From contig NC_063450.1 in the NCBI RefSeq assembly GCF_020379485.1, positions 45,660,681-45,724,680 of the forward strand: a DNA stretch of 64,000 nucleotides, given 5' to 3'. The stretch comes from Brassica napus (Eukaryota > Streptophyta > Magnoliopsida > Brassicales > Brassicaceae). Below are positions 1-10,430 of the stretch, one piece after another. Position numbers and translations under genes: made by a program. Numbering within the stretch: the stretch's first letter is position 1; every line of letters begins with the position of its first letter. The notes under the pieces are model-generated. The model saw only the letters and a program-made list of their open reading frames with translations, was not told the DNA's origin and searched no databases.

Positions 1-80
1 GAGTAGTAAAAATCGATATCGTTTGTGTATCAAAACCTTTCACAATGATAATTCTTTCTTTGCCACAGTAAAAACCGATA

Positions 81-362
81 TCAAGTGGAGGAAAACCGCC
101 TTGACAGTAGATTACGATATGACAATAGCTCTTTCTCAACTTCACTATTCATCAACTTGTTGCTTATGAAATTCTCAACTTGTTCCCCAAACAATGAAGA
201 GGAGAAATCCGTCGGATAGATGAGAACCGAGCAGAGTCCCTTATAAAAGCCATAAAGAACTATTGAGTGTCGCTTGCTTTGTTCTTCTGTCTTCATTAGT
301 CTCTCACAACAGTTTCTTAATTCCGTCAAATTTAGATTTTTGAGTTGAATGAATTCATGCAA
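81..362 (-). CDS. Unrecognised 93-residue open reading frame, possibly a gene remnant
   Basis: A 93-codon frame begins with ATG and ends with TGA. Its composition looks protein-like: mixed charged and hydrophobic residues, with a leucine-rich, helix-like first third (FIQLKNLNLTELRNCC) and a stretch SSSLFGEQVENFISNKL. I do not recognise the family. It is near the window edge, so it could be the last exon of a gene that extends beyond position 1, or a fossil fragment. No splice partner could be confirmed. The next 20 kb hold no recognisable gene. A random open frame of this length in AT-rich DNA cannot be excluded. Confidence 0.3.
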   Translation of the reverse strand: MHEFIQLKNLNLTELRNCCERLMKTEEQSKRHSIVLYGFYKGLCSVLIYPTDFSSSLFGEQVENFISNKLMNSEVEKELLSYRNLLSRRFSST

Positions 363-461
363 TCCCCCGTGTTTTGAGTATTAGCAATGACATAGTTTGA
401 TTTTTTTGTTGACAGTAGACGAAAAATTTTGATGCGACAAATAACTTCTATGCGCCAGTGT

Positions 462-1289
462 TAGACATGTCAATTAGGGCCGAAGCCCGTAGCCCGAGCC
501 CGCCCAGCCCTAAAAATTACCGGGCTTGGGCTTAGCTTTATAAGCCCAAAAAAAATTGGGCCTTTCGGGCTAAGCCCATTTGGGCTTTGGGTATTTTGGG
601 CTTAAGTCCGTTTGGGCTAGGGCCGGCCCGAAAACCCGAAATTTATATTTTAGCGAAAATATTATCCTTCTTTCTTGTAATCGAAACTATTATTAGTATT
701 GATATATTATTTTAATATTTTTATCTAAACTCTAATAAAGCAAATATAAAAGTTTTTAATGCACTTTATTGTTTCATCATTACAAGTGTTACATTTTAAA
801 TTTTACAAAAGTACATTCTTCTTTCATGTACAACATGTTTTTATTTTCAAAATATAAAGTATAAAACGTTTGACCATGTTTATCATAAATTTTGTTCTCT
901 TATATTTTTTGTTTTAATTGATATTTGATTATTTAAATCTTATTAAATTTGGTTTGTGTATAAAATGTTTTTAAAACATACGAAAAAATAAAAAAATTGT
1001 GATAGACAAGAAAATTTTAAACTCACTTTATACTTTTTTATTTTTTAAAAATGAAACTCTTTTTTTAATGAAAATTCACATGTATTAAAACGATGGAAGT
1101 GACAATGACAAATTATTTTTCGAAAAGCCCACAAAAGCCCGAAAAGCCCTGTAGCCATATAAGGGTCGGGCCGGGCTTTGAATTCTAGGCCCAAATTATT
1201 TTCGGGCCGGGCCGGGCCGGGCTCAAATATTTACGGGCTTAGCGGGTTTGGGCCGGACCGGGCCGGGCCAGCCCGAATTGACACCCCTA
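462..1289. mobile_element. hAT-like non-autonomous DNA transposon (828 bp)
   Basis: The element is flanked by a perfect 8-bp target duplication GCCAGTGT (454-461 and 1290-1297), the size typical of the hAT superfamily. Its ends are imperfect inverted repeats: TAGACATGTCAATT at the left and, read on the other strand, TAGGGGTGTCAATT at the right. The outer 100-150 bp at each end are packed with GGGCC/GGGCT/GCCCG motifs, in sharp contrast to the AT-rich centre. No transposase frame is present, so it would need a partner element to move. The subterminal motif arrays are plausible transposase binding sites (inference). Confidence 0.9.
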
Positions 1290-1297
1290 GCCAGTGT

Positions 1298-2891
1298 ATT
1301 GGTTTTGCATCAACTTCTCTTATTAGCAATGCCACTGTTTGATTATTCACTACAGACAGTAGTTGAAGCAGGTGTCTCTGCTCTGCTTTTCACCTTCAAC
1401 TTTGATTTTTTTCTTGACAATTGACAAATCACTTCTATGCGTCAATGATAGATTTATCAAAAAAAAAATTTGCATCAACTTCTCCTATTAGCAATAACTT
1501 TACATTGACTAAATCGTTATAAACGTTTATGCTTCTCAAAACTTGGTTGGTATAGACGTGATAGCTTCGCATCACGTCCATTGGTATGAGCTATAAAACA
1601 TAAAACGTGGTTGTGTTTAGTCTAAGCAAAATAGGAAACTTTTACTCGATATTTTCTGGGAAGCTCTATTAGGCCGACACATGTCAACGTCCGTATTTTT
1701 TAAGTAATGTGAGACTGCCACATGTCCAAGGTAGTGCGAAAACATTAAATGACAATGTTTCTTTTTTAATATATAGGGGATGATAACTTTAAAATTTTCA
1801 ACTAACGTTGAGTCTAAAATCTAAATACAGTATCCAAGACATAATCTGAAATTTCGATGGCTATAAACATTTTACTCGATCATGTGACGCTGATGGATTA
1901 AATTCTTCAAAATTTGAATCCACGTAATTAAATATATATTATAATTAAATCGTTACTAGATTAGTAGTTTTCACTTGTTAAATTCTATTACAATTTTTAT
2001 TCGTTAAAGAATTCAATAAACAGACTATTTGATAGTTACATTTATTCTAGGAAATTAATATGGTGGTAAAAATGTAGATCATCCTTTTCTTCTATTTTTT
2101 TTGGTAAAATGTTAAGCTTACCATATTCTGAAAGAAGGTTACAATGTTGTTGATGATATTACAGAGAGGAAACATAGAAAGAAGATGCAGGAGATTTAAA
2201 AACAGAGCTAAACAGCAAAACAGCAGATTATCCTCTTCTTTTTATTGGTCAACGAAAATCTAGATTATCTTCTACTTAAAAAAAATCTTGAAAATGAAAA
2301 CTATTAAAACTATATAAACAACAATATTTTTCGCGTTATTTACAAAATTAGAAAGCATTCTTACTTTCTTAGTTAGTTCCTATAATGATTTTTCATTTTT
2401 TAAGAACGCATACCATTTACCATACAAACAGAATTTTCAAACAAAAATAAAAGAGAAAGCAGAATCAATCAAAAGGGCAGAGAGGAGAAACATTCCAGTT
2501 GTGTGTTTGTAACTTTTGAGGAATGCCCCGTTTTTCAACTAATGTGATTCCAATACCAAGACATACTAAGCATTAATTAAATTAGTTGTTCACTAACCTA
2601 TCATTTGATTGCTTTACATGCATGCATGCGGAGCTGAGAACTTAATCTCGCTGCTTGTGTCCACGTAGCACTCTGATTAACGACAAACTGATTAATTCAA
2701 GTGATCGACTGATTAATTCAAGAATTTCAAGTGGTCGTCGTCACGAAAACACGATCTCCTCTCTCTCTCTTTAAGTTTCTTGGAACTCGCACAAAAGAAT
2801 GTGGGAACGCTATAGGTCCCAGTTCCCACCAATCGATCCACCGAAGCTAATAACATCATCATTTGCATTTGCATATGCATCATAAACATTA
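1298..2891. other. Gene-free AT-rich stretch
   Basis: No coding frame or RNA gene is visible. Around 1340-1520 there is a weak repetition of the sequence that flanks the hAT insertion (GCAACTTCTCTTATTAGCAAT-type motifs), which suggests an older repeat. A pyrimidine run lies near 2758-2775. Confidence 0.5.
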
Positions 2892-3155
2892 CAGCAACTC
2901 CAATGGTAGCTAGTTTTTTACCATGGAGTTCTCAAATTATGTATTAATGTAAGTATATATAATAATTACTACCTCTATTCCCGAAAGTAAAATTTTTTAG
3001 AATTTTTTTTGTTCCACAAAAATAGATTTCTATATTGTTAAGGTACTTTTTTATACTTTTGAGAAACATTAATTGAGAATATTTGAATTGATAAAATTTC
3101 ATTGGTGAAAAGTTATTGAAAAATGTATAATAAAGTAACAAATAAATTAAATTAT

Positions 3156-3824
3156 TGATGTGATATTGGGCTCATATGTGAAGCTATGGACATGAAAGAC
3201 ATTCAGAAATTGACCCAAGATGTTAGCTAACATGTCCAGCCCATTTTTATCAAGTTACAAGCCCAAGAAGATTCAAAATCAAATGGTTTTTTTGCTGTCG
3301 AAAGAGAGTGACGAAAATTAGGTGGTTAATTGCATGAAATCTTCTCTCTCCCACATGCAAGGAATGCTTGTTTCAATAACACTTTATCTCCTCCATGCAC
3401 TAGTTTTATCATTTCCAATGTAATAAATATCTAGCGTTGTGAGCAAGTTTAGTCTCTTATAAATAAGTTGTAATCTCCATTGAAATAAAATAAGCTTTGA
3501 GTGATTATTTTTGGAACCTTGAGAGTGATTCTCACTTTTTTCAATGGTGTGTAATATCCATTGATATTTTCGATCCGTCTTGGTGCGTCATATCCAAGGG
3601 ATCAAACCGATTTGTCCTGGTGCGTCATATCCAGGGAATCATCCTCATTGTTGTCTAGGTGTGTCATATCCTAGGGCATTGAGTTGGAATATCGAAGTCC
3701 TTCCACATCCTTTGTGCGACCATTCACTCCACATCCCTTGTCTTTGAAGCTTTATGGTTTCATAGCAGCAAGACTTATCCCCTTCACCAACTTAGAGTGC
3801 CGACTCCTCGTGAGGTTTTCATCA
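3156..3824 (+). repeat. LTR 1 of the mini LTR element
   Basis: A 669-bp long terminal repeat. It contains three spaced copies of a GTGCGTCATATCC-type motif (about 3580-3680) and a possible polyadenylation region with AATAAAATAAGC. It is nearly the same as the copies at 4031 and 4916. Confidence 0.9.
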
Positions 3825-4030
3825 TTTGGTATCAGAGCAACACTCTGAGTTTGGTATTCACTTCTGTTATCCACCATTCTCATCTATTCATCTTCTACAA
3901 AAAAGAAAAAAAAAGAGTTTTATTATTTATGTTTTTCAAATCTGCTGGATCATTTGGGAAGTGTGTGTTCAAGTTTTTCTTTCTTTGGAGAGCAAGATTT
4001 GAGGACAAATCTTTTTGAAGAGGAGGAGTA

Positions 4031-4710
4031 TGATGTGATATTAGGCTCATATAGTCATATGTGAAGCTATGGACATGGAAGACATTTAAAAATTGACCCA
4101 AGATGTTAGCTAACATGTCCAGCCCATTTTTATCAAGTTACAAGCCCAAGAAGATTCAAAATCAAATGGTTTTTTTCCTGTCCAAAGAGAGTGACGAAAA
4201 TTAGGTGGTTAATTGCATGAAAATCTTCTCTCTCCTACATGCAAGGAATGCTTGTTTCAAGAACACTCTCTCTCCTCCATGCACTTGTTTTATCATTTCC
4301 GATATAATAAATATCTAGCTTTGTGAGCAAGTTTAGTTTCCTATAAATAAGTTGTAATCTCTATTGAAATAAAATAAGCTTTGAGTGATTATTTTTGAAA
4401 CCTTGAGAGTAATTCTCACTTTTCTTTCAATGGTGTGTAATATCCATTGATCTTTTCGATCTGTCTTGGTGCGTCATATCCAAGGGATCAAACCGATTTG
4501 TCCTGGTGCGTCATATCTAGGGAATCATCCTCATTGTCGTCTAGGTGCGTCATATCCTAGGGCATTGAGTTAGAATATCGAAGGCCTTATGCATCCTTCG
4601 TGCGACCATTCACTCCACATCCCTTGTCTTTGAAGCTTTACGGTTTCATAGCAGCAAGGTTTATCCCGTTTACCAACTTAGAGTGTCGACTCCTCGGGAG
4701 GTTTTCATCA
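4031..4710 (+). repeat. LTR 2 (shared middle LTR)
   Basis: A 680-bp repeat. It differs from the other two mainly by an 11-bp insertion (ATAGTCATATG) near its start. It serves as 3' LTR for the first internal segment and 5' LTR for the second. Confidence 0.9.
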
Positions 4711-4915
4711 TTTGGTATCAGAGCAACACTCTAAATTTGGTATTCACTTCTGTTATCCACCATTCTCATCTATTCATCTTCTAAAAAAAAAGAAAAAAAG
4801 AGTTATTATTTATGTTTTTCAAATCTGCTGGATCATTTGGGAAGTGTGTGTGTTCAAGTTTTTCTTTCTTTGGAGAGCAAGATTTGAGGATAAATCTTTT
4901 TGAAGAGGAGGAGAA

Positions 4916-5587
4916 TGATGTGATATTGGGCTCATATGTGAAGCTATGGACATGAAAGACATTCAGAAATTGACCCAAGATGTTAGCTAACATGTCCAGC
5001 CATTTTTTATCAAGTTACAAGCTCAAGAAGATTCAAAATCAAATGGTTTCTTTGCTGTCCAAAGAGAGTGACGAAAATTAGGTGGTTAATTGCATGAAAT
5101 TTTTTTCTCTCCTACATGCAAGGATTGCTTGTTTCAAGAACACTCTCTCTCCTCCATGCATTTGTTTTATCATTTCCAATATAATAAATATCTAGCTCTG
5201 TGAGCAAGTTAAGTTTCCTATAAATAAGTTGTAATCTCTATTGAAATAAAATAAGCTTTGAGTGATTATTTTTGGAACCTTGAGAGTAATTCTCACTTTT
5301 CTTTCAATGGTGTGTAATATCCATTGATCTTTTCGATCCGTCTTAGTGCGTCATATCCAAGGGATCAAACCGATTCCTCCTGGTGCGTCATATCCAGGGA
5401 ATCATCCTCATTGTCGTCTAGCTGCGTCATATCCTAGGGCATTGAGTTGGAATATCGGAGGCCTTCCGCATCCTTCGTGTGACCATTCACTCCGCATCCT
5501 TCGTCTTTGAAGCTTTACGGTTTCATAGCAGCAAGGTTTATCCCCTTTACCAATTTAGAGTGCCGACTCCTCGGGAAGTTTTCATCA
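4916..5587 (+). repeat. LTR 3 of the mini LTR element
   Basis: A 672-bp repeat ending in CATCA directly before the right arm of the interrupted Stowaway-like MITE. Confidence 0.9.
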
Positions 5588-5861
5588 ATTTTAAACATTT
5601 ATTAAATTCTTAATAAGCGTGAATACTCTAGAAAATCTTAATTTCGGGAACGGAGGAAGTATTATTTAATTAAGAGTATACTAAATATAATATATTATTG
5701 GTTGGGTTTACAATTTTTTTATTATACTCTTATATACATAAACCAATATGTAATTTGAGAACTCCATGGTAAAAAAAAATACTATCGGGGTTCCTCTTAA
5801 ACACAATGTTGTTTTATTGCTATTGTACCGAATTTACGAGCGGTTTAGTTTTTCTTTGTAA

Positions 5862-6128
5862 GACTATCTCCAAAGTATTTATATTATTTTTTCTATTGTA
5901 ATTTTTATTATAAATATAAATTTTTCTCTTATGTATATCACTATATTAAAAATATATATTTCTTATAAAATTATAAAAGCTATTATTTACACCTTTATAT
6001 TTTAAATCAAAAATAATTTTCTATATTTTTCGTATAAATAGATAATTCTATTACAAAAACCAGTATTGAAGAAAATTTACTTTATTGATTTGTTTTAAAG
6101 AAAATATTAAAAAAAATCGGAGCTGCTC
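5862..6128. mobile_element. Tourist-type MITE (267 bp)
   Basis: Left end GACTATCTCCAAAG and inverted right end GAGCAGCTCCGAT resemble the GAGCATCTCC-type ends common in plant Tourist MITEs. TAA flanks both sides (5859-5861, 6129-6131). The interior is AT-rich and non-coding. Confidence 0.6.
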
Positions 6129-6419
6129 TAATATTCTAAATTATTGTCCTTACAAATGGTCAGATACAAAAAAATTATGAGGAATAGTATATATTCAAAT
6201 GTAAAATTTGAACAAAAATCTGGATAAGTTGTTTTTTTTTCTGTCAAAGTATCTTGATGTACTCCTAGAAACATCGTTTTAAGAATGTGGTGTTGTCACT
6301 CAACCATGAATCAATCGAACAAGAATCTTTCAAGCATAAGAGTGGGTTTATCTTGGATGTGCCTGGTTAATTATAGGCTCTAACCGCTGATCATTAAAAT
6401 ATGAATAAGAATGAGTAGA

Positions 6420-6520
6420 AAAAAAATATGTAGGAACAAAATAAAAGAAATAAAAAAATATGTAGGAACAAAATAAAAAGAATAAAAGGAAAAAAATATG
6501 TAGGAACAAAATAAAAGGAA
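6420..6520 (+). repeat. Three-copy short tandem repeat
   Basis: The motif ATATGTAGGAACAAAATAAAA occurs three times, separated by short purine-rich spacers. It is probably a local slippage array. No function is evident. The rest of 6132-7106 is AT-rich with no gene. Confidence 0.7.
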
Positions 6521-7106
6521 TATTTATTACTTTTGTTCCATATCGATTTTGATAATGAATATTTTTGTTTTATAGTTTCTTAAAATTTAAGGAATGACAA
6601 AGAATCATACGCAGCAAATGTTCCTTATGTAATTTTAAAAAAATGATTAAGAATTAATTATTCTCTTTAGTTCCTTATGTCACTATTTAGACCCATAGAG
6701 TATCTGAGCGATTAAGTCAAGTAGAGTAATTAGGACAACAACTAGTGGAGTAATAAAGACAAAAAAAAAAAAAAAAAGCCTAGCATACTTTGTTTTTCAC
6801 TTCCAAAACAGTGAGAGAACAAAGTGAAGTATATATCTTTATTTAAACAGTATCAAACCTAAGAGAGTAAAAGATACTTTCATCTGATTGGCAAAGATAA
6901 GTAAAACTGAGTGAAAAATTAATTCACTTGATTGCCTTAAGCCCCCAACTAATGTACAACTTTTAGGGCCCTCTAATTTCATAAAATTATTATATGCAAC
7001 TTAAAGAAGTTTTAGATAAAACGTCACTTGATTTTGAATTTGACTTTGTATTTTTATTCTAATTAATTTTAATATGTGTTAATTAGACTACTAAGAATTC
7101 TTTCAA

Positions 7107-8071
7107 GGGTTGTCTTTTAAGAATTCTGTTAACTAGAGTTGTCAATGTTCAATCTACGGTTCTGAATTTCATTTTTATTTTGTTAGGTACTGTATTCTAG
7201 TTTTTTCCCATCATAATTTAGTTTTTTATTTTTTTTAATGTATACATTATGATAGTTTGATGAAAGTTAAAAAAAAAAAAAATTAACCAATACATTAATG
7301 TAACATTTATATTTGATCTATGATCATTTCGTAGCGTTTTATACTTTATCTATCATCATTTTGTAGCTTTTTATATTTTATGTATCATTATTTCTATTTC
7401 AAATATTTTATATCAGCTGAATGTAAATTATAAATCATGATTCTATTTTTTAAGAGTACTAATTTTTTACCCATGTTTATAATCTTTACTTTATATTACA
7501 ACTTTTAAATGCACTCTACCATGATTTAAATTTTGTTATATTTTATTATGTAACTTTTTAATTCGTTTTAAGCCTTTAAAGATTTGTCTTTTAAGGGTTG
7601 TCTTTTAAGAATTCTGTTAACTAGAGTTGTCAATGTTCAATCTACGGTTCTGAATTTCATTTTTATTTTGTTAGGTACTGTATTCTAGTTTTTTCCCATC
7701 ATAATTTAGTTTTTTATATTTTTTAATGTATACATTATGATAGTTTGATGAAAGTTTTTTTTTAAAAAATTAACCAATACATTAATGTAACATTTATATT
7801 TGATCTATGATCATTTCGTAGCGTTTTATACTTTATCTATCATCATTTTGTAGCGTTTTATATTTTATGTATCATTATTTCTATTTCAAATATTTTATAT
7901 CAGCTGAATGTAAATTATAAATCATGATTCTATTTTTTAAGAGTACTAATTTTTTACCCATGTTTATAATCTTTACTTATATTACAACTTTTAAATGCAC
8001 TCTACCATGATTTAAATTTTGTTATATTTTATTATGTAACTTTTTAATTCGTTTTAAGCCTTTAAAGATTT
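7107..8071 (+). repeat. Direct tandem duplication, two copies of about 488 bp
   Basis: The segment from 7107 is repeated from 7595 with very few differences. One difference is an A-run at about 7269-7281 that is replaced by T-run plus A-run in copy 2. Both copies are non-coding and AT-rich. The high identity implies a recent duplication. 8072-8461 holds nothing recognisable. Confidence 0.85.
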
Positions 8072-8461
8072 TCGGACATCACTGGTTACTGCGACCCAAT
8101 AAAACATATTAGTAGTTTTTTTTAATAAGTTTTAATACAAGCTTATATTTCATCGCCAACCTAACAACGGTTATCTTACGTTTATTGTCGATTAGACTAG
8201 CACAAGTAACGATTTTCCGTGTATATTTTTTTTCATCAAGCTTGTTTATTTATTACATTTATTTTAATATAATAATAAAACATACTAATAAATTTTCTCA
8301 ATATTTTAATATGCAATTGAAATAGTGTGATGAAATGTTAAAAATAATCACTCGCGAACAATTAATATGTATTAAGACGTATACATTATATATTGGGCAA
8401 AATAGTAAACCTGATCGAGTTACTTTATTAGGACGTCTGAGGCTCGAAACAAAAAATCATT

Positions 8462-9700
8462 GGGGGTGTTAGTGGGGATTGAATTTATGATGATTGTTAA
8501 AATTTCTAAAATCTAGTGTTTTTGGTTTAATGATTTAATAATTCTATACACAATATTTTGTTATTCAAAAAATATAGATTTTAATAATTCTTTAAATCTA
8601 TTAAAATAGAATTCATTAGGAGTTGTATTCTTCAACATTTAACCCATAAAACAAGATTTTGAGAATACTATTTATATATTTTAGATTCTTAGAATCATTA
8701 TATCAATTCATTTTCATAGAATTTCACAATACATAGAATTCTCTACAACTCTTCCAAATTTAACAAATCTCTAAACTTTAAAAATTAACAAATTCTATAT
8801 AAATCTTATTCCCCACTCTGCAACTAAACGTGCGAGAGCGGTTAATGGCGATCGTGAAAGCGATCGTTTTCTCCATTTTTTCTTCTGCAATTATCATCAT
8901 CTGTCATATTCCTTTTTCTATTTAATCTTCTTTGTTATTTCATGGTTTCCACAACCTAATCAATTCTCTTCCTTTTTTTGGAAAATTCACAAAAAGCACA
9001 CAATTCCATTTGCACCGAAGATTCATCACAGTGAGTTCGTTTGTGTATTGCATATACATACACTCTACGTAATGGCATCTTGGGTTCCTTTTTCAAAAAA
9101 ATTCCGATGTGTTTTGTTCTTTATTCTAATGGTGAACAATTTCAGATTTACTCACAACAAATTGGGTATTAATTACTTCTTCTCCCATTTTGTTGTTGCA
9201 ATCTCAGGCATGGATTTCATGGCTATGACCGAAGACAAGTTGAATTCATAGTAAGGAACTTATCCTAACCGCTTTACTTTAGAAACAATTTCCATGGAAA
9301 CCACCATGGAATGAGTATGCTGAAAGCATAGAATTGGAATTTTTTGTTGTATGGCGATGTTTTTAGAATCGTTGAATATTTGGTCTTTCCAACTTTTATT
9401 TCTTTTGAGAGAATCATTTATTGGATTCAATCTCGATTGACATGTATAGGTCCAAGTTGAAAGTTGACTAATGTTATACAACAAAGGAAACAAAGAAGTT
9501 TGGAGTTTCATCGCATGGCCGATACTCAAACATGAAGATTGCATTAAGAAGTTTCAGAAGAAAGTTTTTTCAATTTTTATCCTATTATATTTTATTTTAA
9601 ATTTGCATTTGGTTGTATTTTTATTATTTTATGTGCAATGCTACATCTTATATGAATAAAATAATTGTTAAAAAAAATCTTGCTCCCACTAACGCTCCTA
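8462..9700. mobile_element. Possible DNA transposon carrying non-element cargo
   Basis: The ends share the core GTTAGTGGG in inverted orientation (left near 8468-8476, right near 9683-9692) with ATT on both outer sides. A second inverted pair, GTGGGGATT near 8472 and CCCCAC near 8811, suggests a smaller element of about 350 bp nested at the left end. The segment 8840-9650 has lower AT content and looks like 5'-leader and exon-like DNA (CT-rich, then a short frame with ISGMDFMAMTEDKLN after a possible splice acceptor near 9208). No transposase was recognised, and the superfamily is uncertain. Confidence 0.4.
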
Positions 9701-9832
9701 ATTCTTGATAATTGATTAACTTGTCATTGTGATATTTGAAATTTTTAATAGATTTAACTGACAATAATTCTACTAAATTCAATTTCCATATTAAACAAAC
9801 CCCGCAGTATATAATTTACGAGAAGCCGTGCG

Positions 9833-10300
9833 TTTTTTCTTCGTCAATTGATTTATATTAAACACTCGATGGATTACAACAAGAGCCAGCAGAACACACT
9901 GATATCCCCGGAATCAACAACCCACATAAGGGACACTTAAAGCCATGCGAATGCACCAAAGACTACACTAAAACATAACTTAAGACAAAAGCAAATTCCT
10001 ACAACTAGATCTCCATACAATCCTTTAACAAAACCATAGATAGTATAGTCAAGACCTAAAATAACCAGAGGTCTAGCAAGAGACCACAATCAACCAAGCG
10101 GACAAGCAGGGAAGACTTAACAGAACCAAAAATCACCTGAACCTTCTGTCCACGATGAAAAGCTAGAACCACGCCGAATAGCACCACACACACCGACCCC
10201 GAAACATGGGTCCAAGAACCGAAACACCTGGGACCAACCCTCCTACAAAATCGCAACTTCCTCCGATTGAACCAAAACCTCAACCTCATTATACTGCTTC
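9833..10300 (-). mobile_element. 5'-truncated LINE-like retroposon tail
   Basis: Read on the minus strand, this GC-richer segment ends with TTGTAATCCATCGAGTG, then ATATAAATCAATTGACG and an A-rich run (T-run on the plus strand at about 9833-9839). This layout is typical of plant non-LTR retrotransposon 3' ends. No intact reverse transcriptase frame is present. The 5' limit and a target duplication could not be fixed. Confidence 0.45.
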
Positions 10301-10430
10301 AAACGATCTCGCGCTATACGTAGTTTATTTATGGACATTAGCGAAATGTTTGGTTTATCATGTCACGATAAAACAACGCGTCGTTCTATCCTGTGAGTTC
10401 AAAACTTGTTGTTGGATGGGAGCGTATTAA

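Larger units (their letters stand above)
3156..5587 (+). mobile_element. Mini LTR retrotransposon (TRIM-like) as LTR-int-LTR-int-LTR array
   Basis: Three near-identical direct repeats of about 670-680 bp alternate with two internal segments of only about 205 bp. Each LTR begins TGATG and ends CATCA. Two bases after LTRs 1 and 2 comes TGGTATCAGAGC (3827-3838, 4713-4724), the primer binding site complementary to initiator tRNA-Met. Just before LTRs 2 and 3 is the polypurine tract GAAGAGGAGGAG (4017-4028, 4902-4913). The internal segments have no gag or pol frame, so the element is non-autonomous. The flanks ATTAT and ATTTT are a likely 5-bp target duplication with one mismatch. The tandem form with a shared middle LTR suggests unequal recombination between LTRs. 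Confidence 0.9.
2969..5659. mobile_element. Stowaway-like MITE, middle shell of the nested insertion
   Basis: Inverted ends CTACCTCTATTCCCGAAA (left) and, on the other strand, CTTCCTCCGTTCCCGAAA (right) are bordered by TA on both sides (2967-2968, 5660-5661). Start sequence and TA duplication fit the Stowaway/mariner MITE pattern. Its own length is about 260 bp. It is interrupted between 3155 and 5588 by the LTR element array, so it must be older than that insertion and younger than the outer MITE. Confidence 0.75.
2892..5796. mobile_element. Tourist (PIF/Harbinger)-type MITE, outer shell of a nested insertion
   Basis: The left end (CAGCAACTCCAATGG) and the inverted right end (GAGGAACCCCGATAG) match imperfectly and lie directly inside TTA on both sides (2889-2891 and 5797-5799), the target duplication of PIF/Harbinger elements. 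The match continues inward through ACCATGGAGTTCTCAAATTA on both arms. Only about 210 bp belong to this element. The rest is a second MITE at 2969-5659, itself split by an LTR element. Confidence 0.75.

Noticed and set aside
3797..4116. Open frames of 70-73 codons on both strands in the mini LTR element
   Set aside because: They span the primer site and LTR borders and recur at 4712-4993 because the element is repeated. No gag or pol motif.
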